From: Oscillospiraceae bacterium
Lineage (GTDB): Bacteria > Bacillota > Clostridia > Oscillospirales > Oscillospiraceae
Reading direction: 5' to 3'
DNA: 64,000 nucleotides
Assembly (NCBI GenBank): GCA_017519975.1
Contig: JAFWRM010000032.1
Span: forward strand, 1-64,000
The notes below the pieces were generated by a model. The model was not told the origin of the DNA, made no database searches, and saw nothing but the letters and a program-made list of their open reading frames with translations. The position numbers were made by a program, and so were the translations under genes. This document shows, in pieces, positions 1-8,644 of the stretch (positions are counted from its first letter, which is position 1; every line of letters begins with the position of its first letter).

Positions 1-1236
1 AACTATCACAGCGCTGTCCGGGGCATGGGGGACGCCGCCGTCGTTCAGAAGGCCCGAAGGGAAAAAAGCGGCGCGGGAAAGGTGCTGAAAACGATCCTGC
101 TGGTGGCGGTGTGCTGCGCTGCGGGAGCGTTCTGCGGGCATGCGGCGGCAAACATGACGCTGGACCGTGCCGTGGATCGATCCGTTCCGGTCCAGCAGAC
201 CGGTGATGCGGAGAAGACGGAAACGGAAGAAACGCAGAACAGTCCCGTTCTGCCGGCCGGCACGGCTTCCGTGGGCGGGGAGCTGACGCCGGAGGAGATC
301 TACGACGTCGCCTGCCGCCAGTGCGTGGGCATTCAGGTGACGGCGTCGGGATACAACATCTTCGGGCAGCCCGTCACCACCTCTCCGGTCTCAGGCTCCG
401 GCTTCATCGTTTCGGAGGACGGATACGTCGTAACGAATTACCACGTGATCGAATACGCGCTGGGAGGCAGGAACCGGACGGTGACCGTTCACACCTGGGA
501 CGGCGCTTCCTATGAGGCCGAAGTCCGGGGCTTCGATCAGGACGGAGACATCGCCGTGCTGAAGATCGACGCGGAGGGACTGAACGCCGTGAGCATGGGC
601 AGCATGGACGACTGCCGGGTGGGAAACAGCGTTTACGCCGTCGGGAATCCCCTGGGAGAACTGACGTACACGATGACGGACGGCATCATATGCGCCCTTG
701 ATCGCGTAATCACCACGGATACGTCCTTTTCCATCAACGTGTTCCAGATCAACGCGGCGGTGAATTCCGGGAATTCCGGAGGGCCGGTGTACAATACGAA
801 GGGCCAGGTCATCGGCATCGTGGACGCCAAGTATTCGGCCACGGGCGTCGAAGGCATCGGTTTCGCGATTCCGCTGGACGACGCGGCCCGCGTCATCCGC
901 GATCTTGTGGAGCGCGGTTATGTGACGGGCCGAGCCTATCTCGGCGTTCAGGTCCGCACGGTAACGGGCGCCATCGCCGCTTATTACGGGCTGCCCCGCG
1001 GGGCTTATGTGGACTATGTGGAGGAGGGAAGCTGCGCGCAGACGGCGGGCATACTTCCCGGGGACATCATTACCCAGATCGGCAGTTACGAGATACTCGG
1101 GAAGGACGACGTGCGCATCGCCCGCACCGGATACGGCGCCGGGGATACCGTCGATATCACCCTGGTCCGCGACGGTACGACGATGACGACCACCCTGACC
1201 TTTGACGAGGAGCCGCCGCTGAACGTAGATCCCTGA
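1..1236 (+). CDS. htrA: HtrA/DegP-like membrane serine protease, 5' end cut by window edge
   Basis: Trypsin-like protease of the HtrA family, a cell-surface quality-control protease that degrades or refolds misfolded exported proteins. Numbering from the first visible Met (base 25), a basic N-terminus leads into one membrane segment (about 21-40). A protease domain follows with the triad His140 (TNYHV), Asp175 (DGDIAVLK) and Ser251 (GNSGGP). A single PDZ domain fills about 300-395. The reading frame is open back to base 1 without a stop and the ATG at 25 has no ribosome-binding site, so the true start probably lies upstream and the gene is 5' partial here. Family assignment is firm; the start is not. 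Confidence 0.93.
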   Translation, partial: NYHSAVRGMGDAAVVQKARREKSGAGKVLKTILLVAVCCAAGAFCGHAAANMTLDRAVDRSVPVQQTGDAEKTETEETQNSPVLPAGTASVGGELTPEEIYDVACRQCVGIQVTASGYNIFGQPVTTSPVSGSGFIVSEDGYVVTNYHVIEYALGGRNRTVTVHTWDGASYEAEVRGFDQDGDIAVLKIDAEGLNAVSMGSMDDCRVGNSVYAVGNPLGELTYTMTDGIICALDRVITTDTSFSINVFQINAAVNSGNSGGPVYNTKGQVIGIVDAKYSATGVEGIGFAIPLDDAARVIRDLVERGYVTGRAYLGVQVRTVTGAIAAYYGLPRGAYVDYVEEGSCAQTAGILPGDIITQIGSYEILGKDDVRIARTGYGAGDTVDITLVRDGTTMTTTLTFDEEPPLNVDP

Positions 1237-1252
1237 GCATACGAGAAAAGAA

Positions 1253-1292
1253 AGACCCGGCGCCGGGAGGAAATGCCTCCGGCGCCGGGTCT
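1253..1292 (-). terminator. Rho-independent terminator between convergent htrA and the SAH operon
   Basis: GC-rich hairpin (stem about 14 bp, AGACCCGGCGCC paired with GGCGCCGGGTCT). Read on the reverse strand it is followed by a T-rich run (TTTCTTTTC), so it best serves the reverse-strand operon. It may also stop htrA transcription. Confidence 0.8.
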
Positions 1293-1325
1293 GTGACTGT
1301 CAGGGATCAAGAGTGTGCGGCGGCG

Positions 1326-2570
1326 TTACAGGGCCCAGCTGGACAGATACTGCCGCTGGTCGGCCGTCAGGCTGTCGATGGAAAGGCCACATGCCGCAAG
1401 CTTCCGGCGGGCCACTTCATCGTCGATGGTTTCCGGAACGGGAATGACGCGGGCGGTGAGATCATCTCTGTGATCGGCCAGATATCTGGCGCACAGGGAC
1501 TGGATGGCAAAGCTCATGTCCATGATCTCCGCCGGATGGCCGTCACCGCTGGCCAGATTGACCAGCCGGCCCTCGGCCAGAACGAACAGATGGCGTCCGC
1601 TGTCCAGCGTGTAGCCGATGATGTTCTGCCGCTGCTCGAACCGTTCGCAGGCGTTGGCGTCCAGCCAGGCGACGTCTACCTCCACATTGAAGTGACCGGC
1701 GTTGCACAGTACGGCGCCGTCCTTCATGAGCGGGAAGTGGGCCGAAGTGATCACGTCCCGGCAGCCGGTGCTGGTGACGAAAAGATCGCCGATCGCGGCC
1801 GCCTGTTCCATGGGCATGACGGAAAAGCCGTCCATCATGGCTTCCAGCGCTTTGACCGGGTCGACCTCGCATACGATCACTCGGGCACCGAATCCCTTGG
1901 CGCGCATGCAGATGCCGCGGCCACACCAGCCATACCCGGCGACGACTACGTTCTTCCCGGCAACGATCAGATTTGTCGTGCGGTTGATGCCGTCCCAGAC
2001 CGACTGCCCTGTTCCGTAGCGGTTGTCGAACAGGTATTTGCATCTGGCGTTGTTCACGGTGATCATCGGGAAGCGGAGACTGCCGTCCCGTTCCATGGCG
2101 TTGAGGCGGATGACGCCGGTAGTGGTCTCTTCGCAGCCGCCGATCACGCCGGGGATGAGATGCGTCAGCTTCGTGTGCAGCAGATTCACAAGATCGCCGC
2201 CGTCGTCGATCACGATGTTGGGCTCGTACTCCAGAACGTGCACCAGGTGAGATTCGTACTCCTCCGGCGTAGCGCCGTGCCACGCATGCACGTCGATGCC
2301 GCCGGCGGCCACGGCCGCGGCCACGTCATCCTGTGTGGACAGGGGGTTGCAGCCGGTCACATGCATCTCCGCTCCGCCCGCCTGCAGGCAGCGGCAGAGG
2401 TACGCGGTCTTGGCTTCCATATGGACGGAAAGGGCGATCTTCAGCCCGGCGAAGGGCTTTTCCCGTTCAAAATCCTCCCGGATGCCACGAAGCAGGGGCA
2501 TGTTCCTTTCTACCCAGCTGATCTTTCTTTCCCCGGAGGGGGCGAGGGTGATGTCTCTGATCTCACTCAT
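1326..2570 (-). CDS. ahcY: Adenosylhomocysteinase family protein (SAH or S-inosylhomocysteine hydrolase)
   Basis: NAD-dependent hydrolase of S-adenosylhomocysteine, splitting it to adenosine and homocysteine in the methyl cycle. At 414 aa it is the short, archaeal/Thermotoga-like form that lacks the insertion of longer bacterial enzymes. Visible motifs are GTGQSVWDGINR and the NAD-binding glycine loop VVAGYGWCGRG. The start overlaps the stop of the upstream deaminase gene as ATGA, so the two are translationally coupled. Because its partner is an SAH/MTA deaminase, the real substrate could be S-inosylhomocysteine, as described for methanogens; that is inference. The family call is very safe. 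Confidence 0.95.
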   Translation of the reverse strand: MSEIRDITLAPSGERKISWVERNMPLLRGIREDFEREKPFAGLKIALSVHMEAKTAYLCRCLQAGGAEMHVTGCNPLSTQDDVAAAVAAGGIDVHAWHGATPEEYESHLVHVLEYEPNIVIDDGGDLVNLLHTKLTHLIPGVIGGCEETTTGVIRLNAMERDGSLRFPMITVNNARCKYLFDNRYGTGQSVWDGINRTTNLIVAGKNVVVAGYGWCGRGICMRAKGFGARVIVCEVDPVKALEAMMDGFSVMPMEQAAAIGDLFVTSTGCRDVITSAHFPLMKDGAVLCNAGHFNVEVDVAWLDANACERFEQRQNIIGYTLDSGRHLFVLAEGRLVNLASGDGHPAEIMDMSFAIQSLCARYLADHRDDLTARVIPVPETIDDEVARRKLAACGLSIDSLTADQRQYLSSWAL

Positions 2571-3847
2571 CTTACGGTACCGATCCTTTCACAGGTCTGC
2601 TTTACATGCGCGTAGATCTCTTCCATGTCCGTATCCGGGAGACGCCCGTCGAGCACGACGGGCACGCCGTTTACGATCACGTGTTCCGTCTCATACCCTG
2701 TGGCGGAATAACACAGCGCGGCTACGGGATCGTTCACCGGCTGCATGTTCGGCCGATCCAGATCGATGACCACGAGGTCCGCCTTCGCGCCGCAGCGGAT
2801 CTCGCCCAGATCTTCCAGGCACAGCGCCCGGGCGCCGTTTGCCGTAGCCATGCGGAACGCCTGTCTTGCCGTGACCGCCAGAGGGTCGTGCTCGTTGCCC
2901 TTGTGGATCAGGGTTAGACAGGCAAGGTCGCGGAACATGTTCAGGGCGTTGTTGGAGGAGGAACCGTCCGTTCCCAGCGCCACGTTCACGCCGGCCTTCA
3001 GCATCTTCGTTACCGGGGCGAAGCCGTTGGCAAGCTTCATGTTGCTGACGGGGTTGGTGGCTACGCTCGTTCCCCTGCGCTTCAGAAGGGCGATGTCTTC
3101 GTCCGTGGCGTATACGCAGTGGGCGACGACGGTCCGCTCCGTCAGCAGGCCGCAGCGGTCCGCCAGCTCAATGGGAGTGCAGCCGTGCTGTTCCCGGATG
3201 GAATCCATTTCACTGGCGGATTCCGACAGATGGATGGAAAGTCCGAGACCAAGGCTTCGGGCGGCGTCTGCCGCCTGCTTCATGTAATCCGTGGTGCAGG
3301 AATAGGGGGCGTGCGGGGCGATCATGAAGGAAAGAGTGGGATACGGTTTCCAGTTCTCATACAGGCGCCGGGCCTGATCCAGCCGGGGGTTCGGCCCGTC
3401 GGCCCCGTCCGGCGCGCCGGACAGCCCGCGGGAAAGAACGCCGCGGATGCCGGTATCCACGACGGCCTGGGCGGCCTCTTCCATGAAAATGCCCATGTCG
3501 TAATACGCGGTGGTGCCGGTGAGCAGCATCTCCGCGCAGGCCAGTTTTGTGGACCAGTAGCAGTCCTCGCCGGTCAGCTGATCCTCCATGGGCGAGATGC
3601 GGCCGAACAGCCAGTCGCTGAAGGTAAGATCGTCGGCGCAGTTGCGGAACACCGTCATGTAGGCGTGGCTGTGCGCGTTGACAAGGCCGGGAATGAGCAG
3701 ACGGCCGCTGCCTTCGATGGTACGGTCGGGAACAAAGCCCTGCGGGACACTGTCCACGGAGGCAATGCGGTCGCCGGAAACGCACACGTCGACGACACGT
3801 TCACCGTCCGGAAGTACGGCGAGGATGTTCCGAATAAGAATGTTCAT
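2567..3847 (-). CDS. mtaD: 5-methylthioadenosine/S-adenosylhomocysteine deaminase
   Basis: Amidohydrolase-superfamily deaminase that converts SAH or methylthioadenosine to the inosine derivative, releasing ammonia. At 426 aa it is normal length. Metal ligands are visible in NAHSHAYM (His59, His61), and later in APHAPYSCT, HLSES and the Asp of GTDGSSSNN. It is the first gene of a two-gene operon, with its stop overlapping the ahcY start (ATGA). The start has the ribosome site AAGGAGAG just upstream. A plausible sigma-A promoter (TTGCGG, 17 bp, TAGAGT; reverse strand, bases 3917 to 3889) precedes it. Guanine or chlorohydrolase relatives are less likely given the ahcY neighbour. Confidence 0.93.
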   Translation of the reverse strand: MNILIRNILAVLPDGERVVDVCVSGDRIASVDSVPQGFVPDRTIEGSGRLLIPGLVNAHSHAYMTVFRNCADDLTFSDWLFGRISPMEDQLTGEDCYWSTKLACAEMLLTGTTAYYDMGIFMEEAAQAVVDTGIRGVLSRGLSGAPDGADGPNPRLDQARRLYENWKPYPTLSFMIAPHAPYSCTTDYMKQAADAARSLGLGLSIHLSESASEMDSIREQHGCTPIELADRCGLLTERTVVAHCVYATDEDIALLKRRGTSVATNPVSNMKLANGFAPVTKMLKAGVNVALGTDGSSSNNALNMFRDLACLTLIHKGNEHDPLAVTARQAFRMATANGARALCLEDLGEIRCGAKADLVVIDLDRPNMQPVNDPVAALCYSATGYETEHVIVNGVPVVLDGRLPDTDMEEIYAHVKQTCERIGTVR

Positions 3848-3888
3848 AGATCTCTCCTTGGATTGATGATTTGTGCCTGTTGTTTTTT

Positions 3889-3917
3889 ACTCTAACAGAA
3901 ACGGCACTGTGCCGCAA
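3889..3917 (-). promoter_or_regulatory. Candidate promoter of mtaD-ahcY
   Basis: Reverse-strand TTGCGG at 3917-3912 and TAGAGT at 3894-3889 with a 17-bp spacer, about 40 bp before the mtaD start. The boxes are partial matches, so this is only a candidate. Confidence 0.4.
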
Positions 3918-4022
3918 GGCCGCCCGAGATGAAAAAAGACGGAAAAAGGGAAAATATCCTATCATTTCAAGGGGGATTGTGATAGAATAAAACAGTTATA
4001 GTGGTGGTACTCTGCGCTGCCA

Positions 4023-4118
4023 TCAAGCCGGGACCAGGGCCCTGTGGATCGGGCAGCCGGCGCGAAGAGGACCTCACCCCGAGAAGACCGGCGAGCCGAC
4101 TGCCGCAGGACAGGGTCG
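4023..4118. other. Potentially structured leader before the FG-GAP lipoprotein gene
   Basis: The 300-bp divergent gap between mtaD and the lipoprotein gene contains two nested pairings: GGCAGCCGGC with GCCGACTGCC, and outside it GACCAGGGCCCTGT with ACAGGGTC. This would fold into a long irregular hairpin in the 5' untranslated region of the lipoprotein gene. I recognise no known RNA family, and GC richness alone could produce some of the pairing. Confidence 0.3.
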
Positions 4119-4147
4119 CCGCGAACGCCATGGAAGGAGACGCGCCG

Positions 4148-5473
4148 ATGAAGCGCTGTTTGAAAAAATGCATCTGCGCCGTGCTTGCCGTCCTGCTCTG
4201 CCTGACGATGGCAGGGTGCTTCGGTACGACGGCGGATGAGCTGTACCGCCTGCCGCGGTCTTCGGAGCGGAGCACCCGCATACAGCGCAGCATCGATGAG
4301 AGGCTGGTCAGCGGGCTGGAGTTTTCCGCTCCGGTGGCGGGGTACAACCGTCAGGCCATCCAGCAGTACGATCTGGACGGGGACGGGATCCAGGAGGTCA
4401 TCGCGTTCTTCCGTACGGAAGGGGACGCTCCGCTGGAGATCGACATTATCCGTGAGACGGGCGGCGAGTATCAGCTGGCCGCGCAGATCTTCGGTGAAGG
4501 CAGAGCGGTGGACAGCGTCCAGTATTCGGACATGGACGGGGACGGCGTATGCGAACTGCTGGTAGGCTGGCAGATGAGCACGCTGGCAAAGGTGCTGGAT
4601 ATCTACAGCATCCGGGATTATCAGCCCGTCCCTCTCGCGGAATCCGCCTACGGCTCCTACATCTGCTGCGATCTGAACGGCACGCCGGGGGACGAGGTGC
4701 TGATCCTGAAGGATCCGGGAACGGAGAGCGCCGGGGAAGCCGTAGCCTATACGCTGATGCAGGACGGGGAGATCCTCACTTCCTCGGCCGCCCTTTCACG
4801 CGAGGCGGAGGCCATCTCCCGCGTGCAGAGCGGGGAGACCTCCGACAGGCACGCCGCGGTCTTCGTGGACAGCATATGCGGCGGAGGCCTGGTCACGGAC
4901 GTTCTGGCCATGCGGGAGGAGATGCTGTACAACATCGTGCTCGACGGCCAGTCGGAGAACCCGACGGTAAGACCGCTGAACGTGTACTGCTCCGATATCG
5001 ACCGGGACGGCGTGATGGAGATCCCGGAACCCAGGCAGCTGTATTCCCAGTCGGAAACGCCGTATTATGCGATATGCTGGAACACGCGCACCGTCCGCGG
5101 CTTTTCCATGGAAAAGCTGTGTACGTATCATAATTTCACCGACGGCTGGTACCTGATCCTGCCGGAAGGGCTGTCGCAGACGCTGACGGTCCGGCGGCTG
5201 GACACCGTTTCCGGGGAGCGGACGGTGGTGCTGTCCACCGTAAGCGGGGGAGGAAGCGATCCCACGATCACCGACTGCCTGGCGATCTACACGCTGACGG
5301 GAGACAATAAGGCGGAACGGGCGGCCATGACCGGCCGGTTCCTTCTGGCGGACGACGACCGCCGGCTGTTTGCCGCGTCCATACTGAGCGGCGGGAAGGA
5401 CCTGATCACGGAAGAACAGATCGGAGAGTCCTTCTCTCTGATCCGTACCAGATGGCTTACGGGAACCTACTGA
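4148..5473 (+). CDS. Lipoprotein with FG-GAP/EF-hand-like Asp repeats
   Basis: A 441-aa secreted lipoprotein. The start is the ATG after GGAAGGAGA, which directly gives a signal peptide ending in the lipobox LTMAGC (lipidated Cys24). Several DxDxDG-type calcium-binding-like loops follow: DLDGDGIQEV, DMDGDGVCEL, DLNGTPGDEV and DIDRDGVMEI. Spaced repeats of this kind are typical of FG-GAP/VCBS beta-propellers, which bind ligands or act as surface scaffolds. It lies 17 bp ahead of a response regulator and histidine kinase, so it may be a sensory or target partner of that system; that is inference. No enzyme motif is seen. Confidence 0.8.
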   Translation: MKRCLKKCICAVLAVLLCLTMAGCFGTTADELYRLPRSSERSTRIQRSIDERLVSGLEFSAPVAGYNRQAIQQYDLDGDGIQEVIAFFRTEGDAPLEIDIIRETGGEYQLAAQIFGEGRAVDSVQYSDMDGDGVCELLVGWQMSTLAKVLDIYSIRDYQPVPLAESAYGSYICCDLNGTPGDEVLILKDPGTESAGEAVAYTLMQDGEILTSSAALSREAEAISRVQSGETSDRHAAVFVDSICGGGLVTDVLAMREEMLYNIVLDGQSENPTVRPLNVYCSDIDRDGVMEIPEPRQLYSQSETPYYAICWNTRTVRGFSMEKLCTYHNFTDGWYLILPEGLSQTLTVRRLDTVSGERTVVLSTVSGGGSDPTITDCLAIYTLTGDNKAERAAMTGRFLLADDDRRLFAASILSGGKDLITEEQIGESFSLIRTRWLTGTY

Positions 5474-5490
5474 AAAGGGGGAGCAGAGCG

Positions 5491-6177
5491 ATGAAGAAAA
5501 TACTTGTACTCGAGGACGAAACGAGCATCCGCAGTTTCGTCGTCATCAACCTGAAGCGTGCCGGATACGATCCCATAGAGGCCGGCACGGGGGCGGAAGC
5601 CTTCGAAAAGCTGAAGGAGAATCCGGATATCCGGGTGGCGCTGCTGGACATCATGCTTCCCGATATCGACGGATTCGAGGTGTGCCGACGGATCCGTGCT
5701 TCCGACTCGAAGATGGGCATCATCATGCTGACAGCCCGCACCCAGGAGATGGACAAGGTCACCGGACTTATGACCGGGGCGGACGATTACGTCACCAAGC
5801 CCTTCTCTCCCGCGGAGCTGACGGCGCGGGTGGACGCGCTGTACCGCCGTCTGGGGGGCGAGGACGCCGCCGACAGCACTGTGATCGTCCAGGGACCGTT
5901 CCGCCTGAACACCCGCAACCGCACGCTTGAGAAAAACGGAGAGCGCATCAAGCTGACCCAGGTGGAATATTCCATCATCCGCATGTTTATGGATAATCCG
6001 GGGAAGGCTCTTTCCAGGGAAGACATTCTGAACATCGTATGGGGGCGCGACTACTTCGGTGAGCTGAAGATCGTGGATGTGAACATCCGACGGCTGCGCA
6101 TCAAGATCGAGGACGATCCCACCAATCCCACGTATATCACGACCGTCTGGGGCTACGGATACAAATGGGGAATCTGA
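5491..6177 (+). CDS. OmpR/PhoB-family response regulator
   Basis: DNA-binding response regulator of 228 aa. The receiver domain (1-120) has the acidic pair at Glu8-Asp9, the phospho-acceptor Asp53 (LLDIMLPDIDGFEV) and the conserved Lys of DYVTKPFSPAEL. A winged-helix output domain (about 130-228) ends in the family signature TVWGYGYKW. The chosen ATG follows AAAAGGGGGAG; longer in-frame starts overlap the preceding lipoprotein gene and lack a ribosome site. It pairs with the sensor kinase immediately downstream. The regulon cannot be deduced from the window. Confidence 0.95.
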   Translation: MKKILVLEDETSIRSFVVINLKRAGYDPIEAGTGAEAFEKLKENPDIRVALLDIMLPDIDGFEVCRRIRASDSKMGIIMLTARTQEMDKVTGLMTGADDYVTKPFSPAELTARVDALYRRLGGEDAADSTVIVQGPFRLNTRNRTLEKNGERIKLTQVEYSIIRMFMDNPGKALSREDILNIVWGRDYFGELKIVDVNIRRLRIKIEDDPTNPTYITTVWGYGYKWGI

Positions 6178-6212
6178 CAAGGCAGGAAAAACCGCGGAAA
6201 GGCGGGGAACGT

Positions 6213-7640
6213 GTGAAACAGAAAAAACGGGGCACGATGAGAACGCGCTGGATGCGGCGCACGGTCGCCGCCGTGTCGGCTGTTCTGCTCGTCGTTCTCA
6301 TCCTTTTCCTGGTTTTCGTTACGAATTACTATTATTCTACGATCCGGACGGGGCTGGCGGCCAAGGCAAAGACGGCGACGGGTTTTTTTGCCAACTATGT
6401 ATCCGGTACCTACGCGGAATACTACGATACGGCGTACCGTTACGCGGAGACCTTTGAGGACGGGGACCGGCTGGAGCTGCAGTTCATCGACACGGCGGGC
6501 CGGATCCTGCTGTCGACCAACAGCATGACAACGGGCGGTCAGCCCGGTACTGCGGACGTGACGCACGCGTTGGAGACCGGCGTCATGTCCACCTACGTGG
6601 GGCGCGCCCTGTCGGGGGAACGGATCATAGCCGTATCCGCGCCCATTCTGTATTCCAGCGGCGAGACGGCGGGCATCATGCGCTACATCTCCGCGGCCTC
6701 AGCCGCGGACCGGCAGATCTTCCAGGCGTGCCTGGTAGCCTTATGCGTGGGGCTGATGTTCCTCTTCGTTGTCGTGTCCCTGAACCTGGTGTTCATCCGG
6801 TCGGTCATCGAGCCGGTCAGCGAGATCACCGCCATGTCCAAGCGGATCGCTGCCGGAAGCTACGGCATACAGATCGAAAAGACCTATGACAACGAGATCG
6901 GCGAGATGGTGGATTCCATCAATGAGATGTCCGTGAAGATCGCGCAGTCGGAAAAGATGCAGACGGAGTTCATCTCCTCCGTATCTCACGAACTGAGAAC
7001 GCCGCTGACCGCCATTACGGGGTGGAGCGAGACGCTGCTGTACGATGAGGAAAACAGCCCCGACGCGCGCCGGGGTCTGTCCATCATCCTCCGGGAGGCC
7101 CGGCGGCTGACGAAGATGGTGGAGGAACTGCTGGAGTTCACGCGCATCGAGGACGGCCGCTTCACGCTGAACGTGGAACAGATCGACGTGTGCGCCGAGC
7201 TGGAGGATACGATCTTCACGTACCGCGAACTGCTGCAGCAGGATGAGATGGAACTGAGGTATGAGCCGTCGGAGGAGGAGATCCCGAACATTCCGGGCGA
7301 TCCGGCGCGTCTGCGGCAGGTGTTCCTGAACATTTTCGACAACTCCGCCAAGTACGCCCGTGAGGGAAAGACCATCGATGTGTCCGTAAAACCGGACACA
7401 AGCTGTGTTAACATCATCATCAGAGACCACGGCCCAGGCATCCCGGAGGGAGAACTGGAGAACGTGAAGCAGAAATTCTACAAGGGCAGCAACGCCAAGG
7501 AACGCGGCAGCGGCATCGGCCTTGCCGTGTGCGATGAGATCATCCGATACCACGGCGGGAGCCTGATCCTTGAAAACGCGGAGGGCGGCGGTCTGCAGAC
7601 CACCATCCGCCTTCCGTATACCGCCACCGGAGAAACATGA
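6213..7640 (+). CDS. Membrane sensor histidine kinase
   Basis: Sensor kinase paired with the preceding regulator. The GTG at 6213, behind AAAGGCGGGG, is chosen over an ATG at 6165 that has no ribosome site and overlaps the regulator. Order: cytoplasmic basic tail, membrane segment (about 17-38), an extracytoplasmic sensor of about 150 aa, a second membrane segment (VALCVGLMFLFVVVSLNLVF), HAMP linker, dimerisation helix with the phospho-His in SSVSHELRTPLTA, and an ATPase domain with the N box (NIFDNSAKYA), G1 (DHGPGIP) and G2 (GSGIGLAV). The layout resembles PhoR/WalK-type kinases, but the stimulus is unknown. Confidence 0.94.
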   Translation: MKQKKRGTMRTRWMRRTVAAVSAVLLVVLILFLVFVTNYYYSTIRTGLAAKAKTATGFFANYVSGTYAEYYDTAYRYAETFEDGDRLELQFIDTAGRILLSTNSMTTGGQPGTADVTHALETGVMSTYVGRALSGERIIAVSAPILYSSGETAGIMRYISAASAADRQIFQACLVALCVGLMFLFVVVSLNLVFIRSVIEPVSEITAMSKRIAAGSYGIQIEKTYDNEIGEMVDSINEMSVKIAQSEKMQTEFISSVSHELRTPLTAITGWSETLLYDEENSPDARRGLSIILREARRLTKMVEELLEFTRIEDGRFTLNVEQIDVCAELEDTIFTYRELLQQDEMELRYEPSEEEIPNIPGDPARLRQVFLNIFDNSAKYAREGKTIDVSVKPDTSCVNIIIRDHGPGIPEGELENVKQKFYKGSNAKERGSGIGLAVCDEIIRYHGGSLILENAEGGGLQTTIRLPYTATGET

Positions 7641-7672
7641 CGTCCGGATCGGCGGACCCTCGGGAGGGAACT

Positions 7673-8632
7673 ATGAAAAAAACGGAAAAGGGCCGCATGG
7701 GCGGAGTGAAGTTCTATACCTCCGTCGGCGGCCAGGCCCTGATGGAGGGCATCATGATGAAGGGGCCTGCCCGGCAGGCCATCGTGTGCAGCACACCCGA
7801 CGGATACGTCACGAAGGTGGAGGAGGTCCGCCCGCTGAAGGAACGGTACCCCATTCTGGGGGTGCCCGTGATCCGCGGGGCGGTGGCGTTCATCACGAGC
7901 ATGATCACCGGCGTGAAGGCCATGATGTTCTCGGCTTCCTGCCTGCCGGAAGAGGAACAGGAGGAGCCGGGCCGCTTTGAACAGTGGGTCAGCCGCCATT
8001 TCAGCGACGAGCAGACGGAAAAGGTGCTGATCGGCGTCTCCGTGGTCCTGGGCATCGTTCTGGCGGTGGGCCTGTTCTTCCTGCTCCCCACGGTACTGAC
8101 CGGGCTGCTCGGGGATCTGATCCGCAGCCGGCTGCTGAAGAACCTGATCGAGGGGCTGATCCGAATCGCCATCTTCATCGGTTACCTGGCGCTGGCGACC
8201 CGAGTGAAGGAAATCGCCCGCGTATGGCAGTACCACGGGGCGGAACACAAGACCATTTACTGCTATGAAAAGGAACTGGAGCTTACGGTGGAAAACTGCC
8301 GCGGGCAGTCCCGCCTGCACCCGCGCTGCGGGACCAGTTTCCTGTTCCTTACCATGATCATCTCCATCCTGGTGTTCGGGCTGGTGTCGTGGAACAACGT
8401 CTGGATCCGGCTGGGGCTGCGCCTGGTGCTGCTGCCGGTGGTGTTCGGCCTGAGTTACGAACTGATCAAGTTTGCCGGCCGGCACGACAACCTGCTGACG
8501 CGCATCATCTCCGCGCCCGGAAAGGGCCTGCAGCTGCTGACGACCAGAGAGCCGGACGACGACATGATCCGGGTGGCCATCGAGGCGCTGAAGCTGGTGG
8601 TGCCGGAGAACAAAGAGGAAGCGCTCTGGTAG
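7673..8632 (+). CDS. DUF1385 family polytopic membrane protein
   Basis: A 319-aa protein of the DUF1385 family, found next to prmC and prfA genes in many Firmicutes. The family signature SVGGQALMEGIMMKGP is near the N-terminus, followed by at least four hydrophobic segments (VAFITSMITGVKAMM; VVLGIVLAVGLFFLLPTVL; LIRIAIFIGYLALA; FLFLTMIISILVFGLV). A conserved YHGAEHKTIYCYE motif and an SRLHPRCGTSF stretch lie between helices and could bind metal. The ATG follows CGGGAGGGAACT, 32 bp after the kinase stop. A link to release-factor methylation is only suggested by gene neighbourhood; function is unknown. Confidence 0.9.
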   Translation: MKKTEKGRMGGVKFYTSVGGQALMEGIMMKGPARQAIVCSTPDGYVTKVEEVRPLKERYPILGVPVIRGAVAFITSMITGVKAMMFSASCLPEEEQEEPGRFEQWVSRHFSDEQTEKVLIGVSVVLGIVLAVGLFFLLPTVLTGLLGDLIRSRLLKNLIEGLIRIAIFIGYLALATRVKEIARVWQYHGAEHKTIYCYEKELELTVENCRGQSRLHPRCGTSFLFLTMIISILVFGLVSWNNVWIRLGLRLVLLPVVFGLSYELIKFAGRHDNLLTRIISAPGKGLQLLTTREPDDDMIRVAIEALKLVVPENKEEALW

Positions 8633-8644
8633 GAGGAACGCCGA

